Shown here one piece after another: positions 1 to 11,690 of a stretch of DNA of 64,000 nucleotides. Source of the stretch: Cotesia glomerata (taxonomy: Eukaryota; Arthropoda; Insecta; Hymenoptera; Braconidae); contig NC_058160.1 of assembly GCF_020080835.1 (NCBI RefSeq), positions 22,555,152 through 22,619,151 of the forward strand, in the 5' to 3' direction. How positions within the stretch are numbered: position 1 is the stretch's first letter; each line of letters begins with the position of its first letter. The position numbers and the translations under genes are program-made. The notes under the pieces were generated by a model. The model did no database searches. It was not told where the DNA came from and was given only the letters and a program-made list of their open reading frames with translations.

Positions 1-742
1 ATGTACTGGGGAAACTTGGTCTGCTGTCCAGAACAAGATGTCCTCCATGTGAGATACTGTAGGAAAATGGTTACGCACGAATCGTTTAACACTAAATGTA
101 GATAAAAGAACCTATATTACTTTTGGGTGCAATAAAAGTAGCATTCCAAAATTCTTTGAATTAAAAATATATAACAAAGAAATCAATAGAGTTAATAGCT
201 GTAAATATCTAGGATTGATTTTTGATCATAATATGAGGTGGGATGTCCACGTAACAAATGTCGTGAAAAAAATTAGATATTTCCTATATATCTTCTACAA
301 ATAAAAAAATATATTAGATAAGAAAGCCTTGAAAACTATTTACCATACCCTTTTTAAAAGTATTGTGAACTACGGCATTTGTGCATGGGGCGGTTGTTAC
401 AAGACAACCATAAACTTACTGGTCAGAGTACAGAACAAGATCACTAAAATATTTGATGATCAAGGATCAATTCTGGGAATCAAAGACTCTTTTATACTGG
501 AATCACTATATTGTCATTACAAACGTTGTAAGGAATTATACGAAAGTCAAACTAGTAACACAAGGTACAAAAGTATCAGTATACCTAGAGTAAAAAAAGA
601 GATAGCATGTAAGAATTCTTATTTTGTTGCCATTAAATACTACAATAAATTACCAAATTATCTGAAAACTCTTACACATAAAAATAAAACGATCAGAACA
701 AAATTAAAATATTGGTTATTATTAAATAAAAATAAACATTAA
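1..742 (+). pseudogene. LINE reverse transcriptase C-terminal fragment, CR1/Jockey-type
   Basis: Reading from base 5 in one frame gives the second half of a non-LTR reverse transcriptase. There is a segment like KWLRTNRLTLNVDK, then CKYLGLIFD, then the thumb motif VNYGICAWGG near 360-395, and a C-terminal YYNKLP motif near 640-660. This order matches the region just after the catalytic YxDD box of CR1/L2/Jockey-type LINEs; the box itself would lie left of the window. The frame is broken by TGA at 50-52 and TAA at 302-304, so it is dead. The last open stretch runs from about 329 to the stop at 740-742. A related C-terminal fragment lies at 53137-53573. The clade assignment is from motif memory only. 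Confidence 0.75.
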
Positions 743-750
743 TAATTTAC

Positions 751-1226
751 ATAATGAGTGTTTTTTCATGCCGTCTAAGTCAAATAACTAGTAGATGTTG
801 TTCAAGTCAAGAGATGGATACTTCCATCTTCCCTTATTGGTTGAGAGATATCCTCTCTGTACATAAGTTCGATGGAAATCCATCAAACTTGAATACTAGT
901 AAAGCTGTAAGCTTGTAGTATCCATTCGAGTACTAAAGATGTTAATTAATTGAAAGAAATGAATGATGAGAAATTATTTTGAATGAGAGTAAAGACAGAC
1001 TTTCGAAAAAATAAATGGGGTTGGTTGCCAAGCCAGGAATCGAACCTGGATCTCCCTGATAACATGTCAGGAGCTCTACCAGTTAAGCTACCGGGCCCCT
1101 TCCATCGAATTTATGTACAGAGAGGATATCTCTCAATCAATAAGGGAAGATGGAAGTATCCATCTCTTGACTTGAACAACATCTACTAGTTATTTGACTT
1201 AGACGGCATGAAAAAACACTCATTAT
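751..1226. repeat. Foldback element with 125-base arms
   Basis: The left arm 751-875 and right arm 1102-1226 are reverse complements with only about two mismatches in 125 bases, so the element is young or recently corrected. The 226-base centre holds a tRNA-like sequence on the minus strand. A 13-base direct repeat, ATTAATAATTTAC, occurs at 738-750 and 1264-1276 and could be a target duplication, which would extend the insertion to 1263. It lies directly after the LINE fragment. No coding potential. Confidence 0.8.
1023..1100 (-). other. tRNA-like sequence (degenerate, Asn-like) inside foldback
   Basis: On the minus strand there is an A-box-like TAGCTTAACTGG (1079-1090) and a perfect B box GGTTCGATTCC (1036-1046). 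The T stem CCAGG/CCTGG is intact, and the anticodon stem CCTGA/TCAGG has loop CATGTTA. The loop lacks T33 and the acceptor stem pairs poorly, so this is a tRNA-derived relic or internal Pol III promoter, not a working tRNA. Confidence 0.55.
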
Positions 1227-1914
1227 ATATATATACAATTCAGTCATGAAAACACCTTTAGTAATTAATAATTTACGTTTAAATCTAATTATAAAAGTTA
1301 CAAAGTGTTGGATTTTCTGAGCAAAAATAAATTCCAGTTACAAACTTTTAGTTTTATATTTTAGATATTTAGTTCTTAGAAATATTTATTTTAGAAAAAT
1401 AACGTATTTTCTTATATTAATTTTTAAATGTGAAAAACACATTTAAGGCACATTTGTGCAGCTAGAATAAGAAAGCCTGTATAGGCTTGATTTTATGACC
1501 TTAGGTTCTTGAGTTGTACAAAGGACTCTCTATTTTATACTGTACAGTACAACTAAATATTACGGCCTTAGTTAAGAAGAAAAACATGTGTTTTACTAAG
1601 GACAATACAGAGGGTTAGACCTCACAATAAAATAGTTTTTAACATTATAGTCAATCTGCGACTAAATTCTGTCAAGTAACGACATTTCTCTCGATACGAT
1701 TCCTTTTTAAATAAAGATTCTATTTGAATCACTCTATGTGGATAATGATATTGTTTTTCACTTTATTTATTATTAATCCTATTCATAACTTCCTACACAA
1801 AGTAAATCAAATATCTTCATAATTATACATAGTATAAAAATAAAGGAAAACAAAAAAAAAAAAATTGTTTCTATATATAAAATTATGAATGACAAGAAAA
1901 TGCATTATTTATAG
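1227..1914. other. AT-rich sequence without recognised features
   Basis: Contains short AT-rich stretches and a poly(A)-rich run near 1849-1864. No ORF, inverted repeat or RNA gene is supported. Confidence 0.5.
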
Positions 1915-2072
1915 TGAAGAAGCCTTTACCGGGCCTACGCACAGGTGTCTAGAAACACCTTTGTAGGGACATGCATTTATATTTCTATGATGTAATATGT
2001 ATGTATATATGTTTTGTATCCTGGTATAAATAAAAATAAAAATAAAAAAATAAAAATAAAAATAAATTTCGG
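1915..2072 (+). mobile_element. Probable LINE 3' end with (AAAAT)n tail
   Basis: A hairpin-like motif GCACAGGTG...CACCT near 1938-1963 is followed by about 70 bases and an (AAAAT)n tail at about 2028-2072. The same GCACAGGTG...CACCT motif precedes the (AAAT)n tail of the LINE fragment at 53137-53573, so this is probably a truncated 3' end of a related LINE. No coding part remains. Confidence 0.4.
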
Positions 2073-3592
2073 GGGTACCCCATTTTGCCACCCCTACCCC
2101 ATCCCCCTCTTCTACATCTCCCAAAACAATTTAAAAAAACAATACCGCCCTTGATATAATATTGTCGCATTAAAATCTAATAAAAAATAATTCCCATGAC
2201 TCTGAGCTGGTGGCTTTGGACAAATGTCGGAGCACTCGAGCTCGCACGTGCATTAAATCAACAAAGCGTATTAAAATGCCACTCTCGGCACTCAATAAAT
2301 AGTGGAATGGAATGGAACTTAGCGCATAGACCAAAGAAGAGCCCGGTTTTTTTTATCGGTATCCTATTCGAGCTTACAAAAGGTTAAACTGAACATTGTT
2401 GTGAATTTACAAAGAACCACCACACTACATGCACGAGGTAATGCACCCAAACACGCCATACCGGCCACAAAGAAATCCGCTAATGCACGCCCAAGTCTGG
2501 ATAGTACCAAAGAATATAACTAAATATCATAATAGTCTACTTTTTAAATCGCTACAATCTTCACGGGCCCTCGAGCAAAGAAGTGCATCATCTGCTAATT
2601 TCATCCATTATTACCATTATTACCTAACTATACCGTCTATGTTAGAGTGTCTAAGTGTTGTGTGTCATTTGCCAACGCTTTTTTGTACTTCTCAAGTGAT
2701 CTGCTTACTACATTATATTACTATACGGCTATTTTAAGATTTTCCTTTCATTACGCTAAGTATTATTACGTAAAATCGCTTCATCCCGTGGGAAAGGAAA
2801 ATATTTGCATTTTTTGTTTTTATCCTTGCGTTATTTTTTGTTGTCATTATTGTTATTATTACAATGGTGATCGGATTATTAATGTCCGTAGAATGCTTGC
2901 TACTGAACCTTCAAAGTTTATTAAAACCAGTTACTCATTAAAATTCTATCAAAGATCTTGGTTGTTTTTGCCCACTGAAAAAAACTGTATCTATATTCTG
3001 CTCCAATCAGCGATGAGACCTTTATTACTGTGCAACGGAGATTAGTTTCCTTTACAAAGAAAATCTTGACATTTACCTTTACGATTTTTTTTTATAAAAA
3101 AATAACAAAATTATTGTTTAAAATTGCAACTTTATTTACTTTTTACTAAAAAGCAAAATTAAAAGACCAAAACTTTTTATCCTGAGAAAATTCTCTATTT
3201 TATATCAGAATAAGGAATATGAATTAATAAATTAAAAAAATAAAAATTTTTTTTTGAACATGTTCAATTTGTAAATTTTAAAATTGCTAATTATTGCTCG
3301 AAACTTTTATAATTAATGTGTTTTGAACAATCACATAATTTTTTTCATTATAAAAAAAAAAAAACAATTTTTATGTTTTAAACTCAAAAAATTTACAGTT
3401 CCAAATTTTACTTTTATTAAATTGTTCCATTTTTTCAAATCTTAAAGAAATAAAATTTATTCATGTTTAAAAATTCAATTAAAAATTTTTTTTGCTACAA
3501 AAATTTTTCCATTGATTTTAAAATTCTTAATTCAAAATTTTTTTCATGCTTGTAAGAAAGATACTTTTTTTTTTAAACTAAAATTTTGCATA
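2073..3592. other. No gene seen; mixed then AT-rich DNA
   Basis: 2170-3050 is of mixed composition with open frames of up to 132 codons that overlap each other and show no recognisable motif. 3060-3592 is A/T homopolymer-rich. I see no conserved domain or splice structure. Confidence 0.45.
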
Positions 3593-3758
3593 CAGTCGAC
3601 GCTCTCTGTATTGGGCCTCTCTGTATTTGACCGCTCTCTGTATTTGACCACATTCTTCCTCTGTATTTGACGATTTTACACAGCTCTTATGGACAAGGAC
3701 GAGTCAAATACAGAGAATGGTCCTGTACGGGCGAGTCAAATACAGAGAGCGTTGACTG
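3593..3758. mobile_element. TA-flanked MITE, 166 bases, TIR CAGTCGACGCTCTCTGTA
   Basis: The ends are inverted repeats starting CAGTC(G/A)ACGCTCTCTG, flanked on both sides by TA (3591-3592 and 3759-3760), as expected for Tc1/mariner/pogo-type insertion. The interior repeats the word CTCTGTATTTGAC: several copies run forward in 3602-3675 and reverse-complement copies lie near 3703-3717 and 3734-3750. Too short to encode a transposase. Confidence 0.75.
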
Positions 3759-4745
3759 TAATTTAAATTATATTTTTTTATTTCAACAATGATTATCTTA
3801 GAACAAATAAAATAACCAATAGATTAGTGCCCGGAATAAAAAGCAATGATTTATCAGTAAACTAGTAAATTTAGCCAGATAAATAGACTGAACAGGTCTG
3901 TGCAGACGATTTATCTCTTGTTGGTCTTTGATTGGGATGTTGGGCTCGGAGGGACAAAAAATGGCTGTTTATTCCGAGAGTGACAGTGAGCATTCAATTA
4001 TCGTCGTCAGTGTTGCCTGTTGCCGTTTTAGCATACAGTGTCCGATGTCTCGCAAAGACCAGCACAGATAGAGCAGAGGAGAAGAGAGAATTAACGTTGG
4101 CCAGCGGTGCGTGGTCGCGCGGGTGATGTACCCGCGTGATTCAAGGGTAGGCGTGGCTCTTGACTATTGATTGTATTTAGTAAATTGAAGGGTCGTACTG
4201 CCAGCGATAGGGGTGACATACGCCTGGACAAAGGGACAAGATGGACAAAGAGCTTTGTTTTTTTAGATTGGGTGTCGGTGACCGGCAGGCCACCTTCCAC
4301 TGTCACCTTCCTATTCCTACCCTATACAGCATAAGTCCATTCAAATTAATTGCTCGGTTCTTCTCCGTTTTTTGAGTTTAGAAATTCAGCCGAAAAATGC
4401 AACTATTTTTTCAAAGCTTAATTTTTTTTTTTTTTACTAGTTTTAATAATATTTTAACTTATTATTCACTGTTAATCGATAATTGGAATTTATAGGAAAG
4501 ATTTTTTTTTCCCAACGTTCTGTGGATAATTGAAGCTATCGCAGTATATCGCAATATTTGCCGACTGCAGGCAGTTCCTTCCTGCTTTAAACCAATACTA
4601 CCGATGTTGGTTTTCCCACAGCTGTAAATGTACACCTAGTTATTCCAATATATCCCTTTTATAATCCTAAAAAATGGTCCTCGACATTTATTTTCTGGTA
4701 CATTTGATAAAAAAACTGGGTTGCAATTCATTTGTACTGATAGAA
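3759..4745. other. No gene seen
   Basis: Mixed-composition DNA. A small GC hairpin (CGCGGGTGATGTACCCGCG) lies near 4117-4135. Short ORFs at 3932-4126 (+) and 4091-4306 (-) overlap on opposite strands and show no motif. Confidence 0.4.
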
Positions 4746-4980
4746 TAGTATATTACACTACAAGGGCAGAAAGTTGAGATTCCTGCACTGCGCGCCATGA
4801 TGCCCGAGGCAAAGCCGAGTTCAGGGCTCTCAAATTTCTGCCCTTGTAGTGTATACTAGTTTTCTTGCTATCCGGTCGAAAGTACGCAAAAAATTGCGTT
4901 AAAAAAAAATTTATGCCTGCCCCCGATATTTGCGGCACGAGCGAAGCGAGTGCTGCTGGTCGGGGGGAGGGGGGCATCAA
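4746..4980. repeat. TAGTATA palindromic element, copy A
   Basis: The left arm TAGTATATTACACTACAAGG... (4746-4786) pairs with a right arm ending ...GTAGTGTATACTA (about 4820-4858). A module TTTTCTTGCTATCCGGTC GAAAGTACGC follows, then a second palindrome ATGCCTGCCCCCGA...CGGGGGG and an end like GCTGGTCGGGG. Copy B at 57929-58212 has the same modules in the same order; partial relatives are at 11043, 44060, 51616 and 58738. Confidence 0.7.
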
Positions 4981-5102
4981 ATACACCTGTCAATAAAGAT
5001 ATTAATTTATAATCTATCATATTACTACTTTTTTTTTTGAGAAAAGATCTTAATTTAATTAAAGAAATTTAAAGTTATAAATATATTATAAACTAACTCT
5101 GA

Positions 5103-5649
5103 GGAGGTTGGCAATGGCCTGGTCGGCTCGGTGCTCGCTTTTCGAAAGAGTGAGACCCGGGTTCGATCCCAGCACACACCAATATTTTTCAGTAATTATA
5201 ATTAAAAATATGTGCATTACGTTACGTTGCCAGCCTCTGGAAGTGGCAGAGATAGCCGGGCGGCACACGTCTGACTTGGGCGATCACACATTTTAAGCAA
5301 CAACTTGAATGGGTGACTACTCTAGTCAGCGTTGGCTAGCGCGAGGGATCTCTGCACACTAGGAGAGGGGCCTAATGCTCCAGTGGCCGATAAAGAAGAG
5401 TTTCTTATCAATCACTGTAGACAACCCAGCTCTGACTGTACTAACATGGGTTTTCTCTGTGGTTTTCCCATGTTACTGTTCCAATAGCCGAGTGGTGAGG
5501 ATCAGGGCAAATGCGGTACAGAAGGCACAAGTCGGTCCACATCCGCAATGATAAGGCAGAGTTAACTAAGCAGAATGATAAGGCTTAGGGTGTAAAAGGG
5601 CGTTATTACGCCTGTACACTAGAAATCCGTATATAAATAAAATATAAAT
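5103..5649 (+). mobile_element. Full-length tRNA-derived SINE with 9-base target duplication
   Basis: The head (about 5103-5180) is tRNA-like with an A-box-like segment in GGCCTGGTCGGCTCGG and a perfect B box GGTTCGATCCC at 5160-5170. A long body of non-repetitive sequence follows and the 3' end is an AAATA-type tail. The 9-mer TAACTCTGA occurs immediately before (5094-5102) and after (5650-5658) the element, as expected for target-primed insertion. At 547 bases it is long for a SINE; the body probably matches a partner LINE 3' end, which I cannot test here. Two short ORFs on opposite strands over the head are not genes. Confidence 0.8.
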
Positions 5650-5658
5650 TAACTCTGA

Positions 5659-8475
5659 TTTTAAGAATAAAAAAATAAAACAGAAAAATGAAATAATAAT
5701 CGTAAAATGCATAGAAAAAAAAATTAAGAAAAAAATCTGCTTGTGTATTTTTTAAAATAATTATTTGTTCAATAATAAATTTATTTATTTGAAAATATCT
5801 ATCAGAATAAAAAATATTCCTCGTTTTTTTTTGTAATTTAAATATTTAATGTCTCATTTCATTAAAATAAATATTTATTTTCTCTAATTAACTTAGTTTC
5901 AACCTAAAATCATTGACACATAACAAGACAAAAACATTCATAACAATCACAAGTAAGGTTAGGCTTATAAACATAAATAATAGAGTGAGCGCGAGTACCG
6001 ACTTTCGGACTTTCTGCCGCCTCTTGTCTCGTTGTCAGTGCATGAATACATTATTTCGGCTCCCCGTCGTAGGACGCATGCGCGACTTGATCCCGGCATA
6101 AAACTGAGGCTTTCTGCCGTAAAATCGCAGCGGGAACCCCGTACTTTCGACCGGCGAAGTAAGAAAAAGATTTTCGATACGTTTATTTTAAATTGTTCTG
6201 AAAAATCGATAATAGTTCACAATTTAATTTTATGGTAAAGAGTTATTTTTCAATTGTAAATAGGCACTTAATTTATTCAGAAACCAAAAGGTGAATTTTT
6301 TTAACCATTTGGAATGTTTAAGTAATCATGACTACTTTTGTACTCATTTATAAATTAATAAAACTTCATAAAACACTTTTTGTTCATTGTGATAATTTTG
6401 GTGAAATTTTATTAATTTCGGTAAAAATCATTATAAAAATTTTTATCAACTTGAATCTAGACAAAAAATTTTTAAATAAAAAAACCACTCAAATAGTAAA
6501 AAAATTCCTTACTTACTTAATTTTTATCAGTGAGTAAAGTTAAAAAAAAAAAAAATAAAAATTTCAATTTTTTAAGCCCCACATATTTCTTATTATTATT
6601 ATTTTCATGGGTATTTTTAAATTTTAATGATTTGCGGCTGATAAATTGATAATGATAGTAGTGTATGCAGAGTGCATAATGATTACGGTACACCGCAATT
6701 CACGAGGGAATACGAGTATAGATTATGATCAATGTTTCCAATTGCCAATGCAACATATTGCCAGTTATTTGTACAATATACACAATACTCATGCACATAT
6801 CGATTCAAAGTATCCTTTTCTATCGGAAACTTTCTCTCTCACCTGGTTTATTTGCGGAGAGCATCAGTTGTGCAATATTTACTTAGTAAACAACAATTTA
6901 ACATTTTACGTTATCATTTCTTGCGTTAAAACAAACACCGTTTATTACGTACCGGTTTTTTCGGTAAAGTCAATTCTGTATGACATCTATATGGCGGACA
7001 ATAAAGTATAAAACAATAAAATAGAACGAAACAGAGTGGAGGGGTGCCGATTGAATGGAAAGGGTAGTTTTGGTCGCAGGTTATAGTTGTAGTTGGAAAA
7101 GCGGCGAATGCCGAAGACAAAACTAGTATAGATAGGATAGAATTGTCAGCAAAGAGCAAAGCGAACGTGATGTGGTAACAGTGAATGTTGGGTGGTAAAG
7201 CCAGCCATCTCGTCTACCAGAATGGACGTGGAACAATACTAATCGCATGAAACCACTCTGTGAAGCGCGTATATGTCGACTGTCGTGATACCTATACATA
7301 CCTACTCATACTCATATCATATATATATGCATACAGGGCACACAGTGAAATACACTTGCACAGAATTTCGCTGCCGGCTAATCCAAATCAGGATACATTC
7401 GATTGAACCTTTAACGTTAGCGCGATTCGTATAGGGCATTGACGATCCAAACAAAATTCCATACATCCCGTGCGTAACCATACGTCGTCTCGTTCGCTCA
7501 AAGCTGGATCGGAGCGAACGGAATTTCAACAATTATTGTCTACTGGTTTATAGAAATGACTATATTTACGATTTTGTTGATATTTTTTAAAATTATTAAT
7601 AAGTAAAATCATATTTAAAAAAATAAAAATTGATTTTTAATGATCATTTATGGTGTAATTCATACTATCGATAAATTTTCTACTTGATTTGTGTTTTTTT
7701 ATTAGTTATGAAATTTTTTCATTTATTTTTTTACTAAACTAGAATTCAAATTTGCGCGCCTGACTATAGAGTTTGCATATATTTTCATGCTTATGATATA
7801 TTCGTCCAATCACGTTACGAATAGTTTGATGCTACATACATTTCATCTCTATTTTATTATGGGATTGTAGGATATTTTGGGATCAAGAAACATGAATTTA
7901 TTTTTTTTTTTGTTTCAAATTGAGAAAATCAAATTTATAAAGGACAAATAGATAAAAATATTGATTCTAATAGTGAAAAATAATCTTATTCAAAAAATTC
8001 AAGAGATACTAAAGCAGAAATTTTATCTATAATTAAAAAAAAAAAGGAATTAGAGTAATTTTACAAAGTAACGTCGTTTTTCAAATGCAAACGTAATTAA
8101 AAATGTGAAAATAACTCAAATCTGATAAATTTATCTTTAGTACTCCCATAGTTATTTTCAATTTAAGCTATTATTAGTCGACTTTAATCACTTTTTTAAT
8201 TCATTTCATGGCATTTCATGGAATATATAAAAAGACTTATACAAAATCGGAATGTCGTTATTTTTACAAAAATTCAGTTTTGAAATTTTTATTCAATTGA
8301 TCAAAAATATCATTTTGCAAATAAAACTCTTATTTTATAGACAAAAGAAAAATAAGTTGAGTTGAAAGAAAAATAATTAAACCAAAAAAATCGTTCTAAA
8401 AATCTGCATCGTCTTGATTTAAGTAAATTTTACTTGATTAAAGAATTCTTTGTCTGGATTCAAGACAACAAAACT
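5659..8475. other. No gene seen; AT-rich with two mixed-composition islands
   Basis: 5980-6160 is relatively GC-rich and contains GCATGCGCG, close to an NRF-1-type palindrome. 6640-7540 is mixed sequence with an open frame at 6646-7011 (121 codons) that has no recognisable motif. The rest is A/T-rich low-complexity DNA. Confidence 0.4.
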
Positions 8476-8588
8476 CCTCAAAATCCACAGATTCGGTAGA
8501 ATCTGGCGCCAAGTTCCGTTCAAATTCGTTGTAAACGGAGCGCCAGACTACCGACTGTGTTTACTGTAAGCAGAACGGTATTTTGAGG
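8476..8588. repeat. Short inverted-repeat element, CCTCAAAAT ends
   Basis: Ends CCTCAAAAT and ATTTTGAGG are perfect complements. A second nested pair (GGTAGAATCTGGCGC and GCGCCAGACTACC) lies inside. About 113 bases; MITE-like. Target duplication not clear. Confidence 0.55.
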
Positions 8589-9019
8589 TTGCAAAATTTT
8601 ATTTAATTCTACGGTACTTCTTGTTCCTAAATTTTATATTATAACAGTAATTCATGCTTTATTTTACTGATATTAATTAATTATATTCAATTATAACAAT
8701 TAATCTACTTGAAATTATTAAATTTTATCAGCACAAACTATAGCAAGCTCAAAAATTTCGATCCTGACTTTTTTCTATGTAAAAGTGACATGCCACAGAC
8801 TAAATAATTCGAGAATTCATGGTAATCTTCCAATAGATGGGAAACTACAGTTAAAAAAATACATTTCACAGCTTGCATCTACATCCGCCAGGGTGCGCTG
8901 GAATTGTTTTTACATAAACTGTAGCTTCAAGGGGATAGTTTGCTATAAAAAATGCAGCCAACGCGAGATTTATGTTGGTACCAATTGTAAATTTTTATTA
9001 TAATTACAAAAAATACTAA

Positions 9020-9547
9020 AATCTGAACAAAAACAGTTTCACTGTATAAAAATCGCGCCAAGTCCACGTTCATAAGACTATCAAGATAAAAAAATTTCTT
9101 TTTTCTTTACAAAAAGATATAAAATAAAAAAATAAAAAAATCCAAGTAACCGATATGATTGTATTTGATTTTCGGAAATTAAAAAAAATTTTATTGTAAA
9201 TTTGAAAATTAAAAAAAAAATTTTAGAACGTACTTGGTGTGCGTCATTGTGTATTTCAATTTTTTTAAAGTCCTAGTAAATAGATTTTACGAATTTCATT
9301 AAAAGTAAAATATTTTGCAACCATGCACACTAAATACGTTCCAAAATTTTTTTTTTAATTTTCAAATTTACAATAAAATTTTTTTTAATTTCCGAAAATC
9401 AAATACAATCATATCGGTTACTTGGATTTTTTTATTTTTTTATTTTATATCTTTTTGTAAAGAAAAAAGAAATTTTTTTATCTTGATAGTCTTATGAACG
9501 TGGACTTGGCGCGATTTTTATACAGTGAAACTGTTTTTGTTCAGATT
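9020..9547. repeat. Foldback element, 223-base arms, 82-base loop
   Basis: Arms 9020-9242 and 9325-9547 are near-identical reverse complements, beginning AATCTGAAC and ending GTTCAGATT. The arms carry the same A/T runs and the motifs TCGCGCCAAGTCCACG and AACCGATATGATTG in mirror order. The high identity means recent formation or ongoing arm correction. The 60-codon ORF inside is a by-product of the palindrome. Confidence 0.85.
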
Positions 9548-10872
9548 ATCATTTTGGTTCAAGATTTTTTTCTTTTGAGTTGTTAATTTTTTTTTTCCTA
9601 ATAAAATTGTTCTATTTTATCAATATATGTAGGAAATATTAACTCGAACTCGAATAATTCCATTAATATCAAATTCTTGTTTGCAAATTACTGCACACAT
9701 ACACTCCTTATGAAATTAACTAATCATTAAACTTGAAATAGTAATTGATAACTCATAACATAATTATTGACGTCTTAGATAGCTATAGACAGTTATTTGA
9801 TGTTTAGTATCGACAATCCCAGAATTTGTTCGTATGATCGCGGCGCGATTCATCGCAGTTTGCCCAAAGATTGCATTACGTTAATAGCAGTTTGATCGAA
9901 TAGAAGCAGAACCGTTGGCAGCCCCAGCGCAAGATAATTCAATATCCAGCGCTCTTTGCCGGCTAATTTGAATAACTCATTGAATATATTCAACATGTGT
10001 CATCGACAGTAAAATTAATCAAGAATCGATTATGGTACGCAGTCAAAGGGTCGTTGTCCCGGTCCATCCACGTACACGAGGTCCATCCGCGCTTACTAAT
10101 ATACGCACCGAGCTTCCCTGAGATTCAGGGTCTGTAGTTATTATCATCATTATTATTATTACACAGTACAATGTACTGCACTCACAATTACAGAACTACA
10201 CTAGCGTACATCATACAAACGGCGATACGGTCTTTATCTACGCGTTGACTCTCGACAATTGATGAGTGTAATTGAGGACGCAAATATAAATTGAAAAGTC
10301 GATTCACCGGCTAATAGAAACCTCATTTTATGCTTTCCTGGTTATTTATTCATTGGGAATTCAATGGCAATGTTAATGATAAAAACTCGGTACCGTGAAG
10401 CACTGGGTAAATAAAAAATACCCCTAGGGACTTTGATTATTGTAATGCGTCGGTCAAATGCCATTGGCATTGAGTTTTATTTCCCATTCAAGGCCACGTT
10501 ACTTCTAGCTCTAGCATTTCTTTTGTTCCGAATCTTAACATTATTTTCCACCATTTGGAACTTTAGAAAATTGTGCTATTAACTTTTTTTAGGAAAAAGG
10601 TAATACATTAAAAAAAAACTATTTGATTCAAGATACATATTTTAAATAAAAGAAGATTATTTTGAAGAGAACACGAAGGTTCCTGTAATATGCAGTTGCA
10701 AGGCTAAGAAAAGTCGATCTTTACGAATTTTTCTTTTGGAGATGTATAAAAAAAATATGGAAACATGTAGTGGTATGCTTTAATTTTATATGGGTATTTT
10801 TCTATTTTTAAAAATATTGATCCGTACTTCTCCGATAGATGATCTCCTGGAGGTTCTCCAAAAAAGAGGGTC
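9548..10872. other. No gene seen; mixed-composition island
   Basis: 9830-10330 has balanced composition, no repeat signature and no long ORF. It could be host regulatory or intronic DNA. Nothing more can be supported. Confidence 0.4.
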
Positions 10873-11035
10873 TACACTGAGAAAAAAAAAAATTTTTGTT
10901 CAGTAAAAAATTTCTTGGCTCAAGAATCGTTTAAAATAAATTTTGGTTTTTTGACAAAAGAATATCAATATCTATCATGATAATAAAATATTGGCATTAA
11001 TTTTGATAGATTAAAAAACGAATAGGTTCACTTTA
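10873..11035. repeat. Left end of a TA/CACTGAG word-type element (partial)
   Basis: Starts TA-CACTGAG followed by an A run, then copies of TTCTTGG/CTCAAGAAT-type words. A matching right end, CTCAGTG-TA, is at 14158-14166; the 3 kb between is filled by other repeats, so the two may be one split element. Confidence 0.4.
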
Positions 11036-11042
11036 ATTATAC

Positions 11043-11195
11043 AATAGTATATTGTGCAACAAGTGCGACAACGTCGCACGAGTTGCACATACTATTTTGT
11101 ATTACAAATGCGGTGATATATGTGGGTACAAAATTGGGGTCCAGGGGCGAAGCCCCGGTAGGGTCCAGGGGCGGAGCCTCGGTGCACTGTCAAAA
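11043..11195. repeat. TAGTATA palindromic element, copy D
   Basis: A near-perfect hairpin at 11043-11095: AATAGTATATTGTGCAAC... pairs with ...GTTGCACATACTATT. A G-rich tail (GGGGTCCAGGGGCGAAGCC, then a second similar unit) follows to 11195. The layout of palindrome plus GC-rich tail matches copies A and B. Confidence 0.55.
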
Positions 11196-11196
11196 A

Positions 11197-11377
11197 TCCG
11201 GAGCGAATCAGGAGTGAATTTCACTCTCATTTCACTCCCATCACTCGGAGTTCCGGAGTGAAGTAATTAATCACTCCGCGTAGGGAGTGAATCCGGAGTT
11301 TTTATTTGCGGAGTGATTTTAGAGTGATTTCGGAGTGATTTCGAATTTCACTCCGAAAAACATTCGCGTTCGGAGTT
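11197..11377. repeat. Bidirectional GAGTGA / TCACTC word array
   Basis: About eleven copies of GAGTGA or its complement TCACTC occur in roughly 150 bases, about half in each orientation, with irregular spacing and repeated contexts such as CGGAGTGATTT. It is neither a simple tandem repeat nor a single hairpin. Confidence 0.75.
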
Positions 11378-11439
11378 TTTAAAATAAATAAAATAAGGAT
11401 GAATTTTCGTTCTACAAAAAAAATCTCAAAATTAATTAA

Positions 11440-11690
11440 TCTTTATATATATATATTTCTTCTGTGCGTGTGTTTGTCACTGAACTCCTCCTAAACGGCT
11501 GGACCGATTTTAATGAAATTTTTTGTGTGTCTTTCGGTGGATTCCAGAATGGTTTAGATTCACAATTCAGTCCACGAGAAAATGTTTATTTAATAGATTT
11601 TTTATTTATAAATTGTTTTTGACCTTGACTATCCACATGCACTTTTCATATATTTTATAAATATCATATATATAATAGGGTGTTTCAATT
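11440..11690 (+). mobile_element. Helitron-like 5' end fragment
   Basis: Begins A/TCTTTATATATATATATT, followed by a segment with CTGAACTCCTCCTAAACGG and GGACCGATTTTAATGAAA, which I recall from 5' ends of insect Helitron-type elements. No 3' end with CTRR is visible. Tentative. Confidence 0.35.

Noticed and set aside
1023..1100. Functional tRNA gene
   Set aside because: Acceptor stem mispairs, T33 is absent and the sequence lies inside a mobile foldback.
2429..3045. Overlapping ORFs of 102 and 132 codons
   Set aside because: Two frames open over the same DNA, no motif, composition like neighbouring non-coding sequence.
9315..9497. 60-codon ORF in the 223-base-arm palindrome
   Set aside because: Phe/Asn/Ile-rich translation of A/T runs within a foldback arm.
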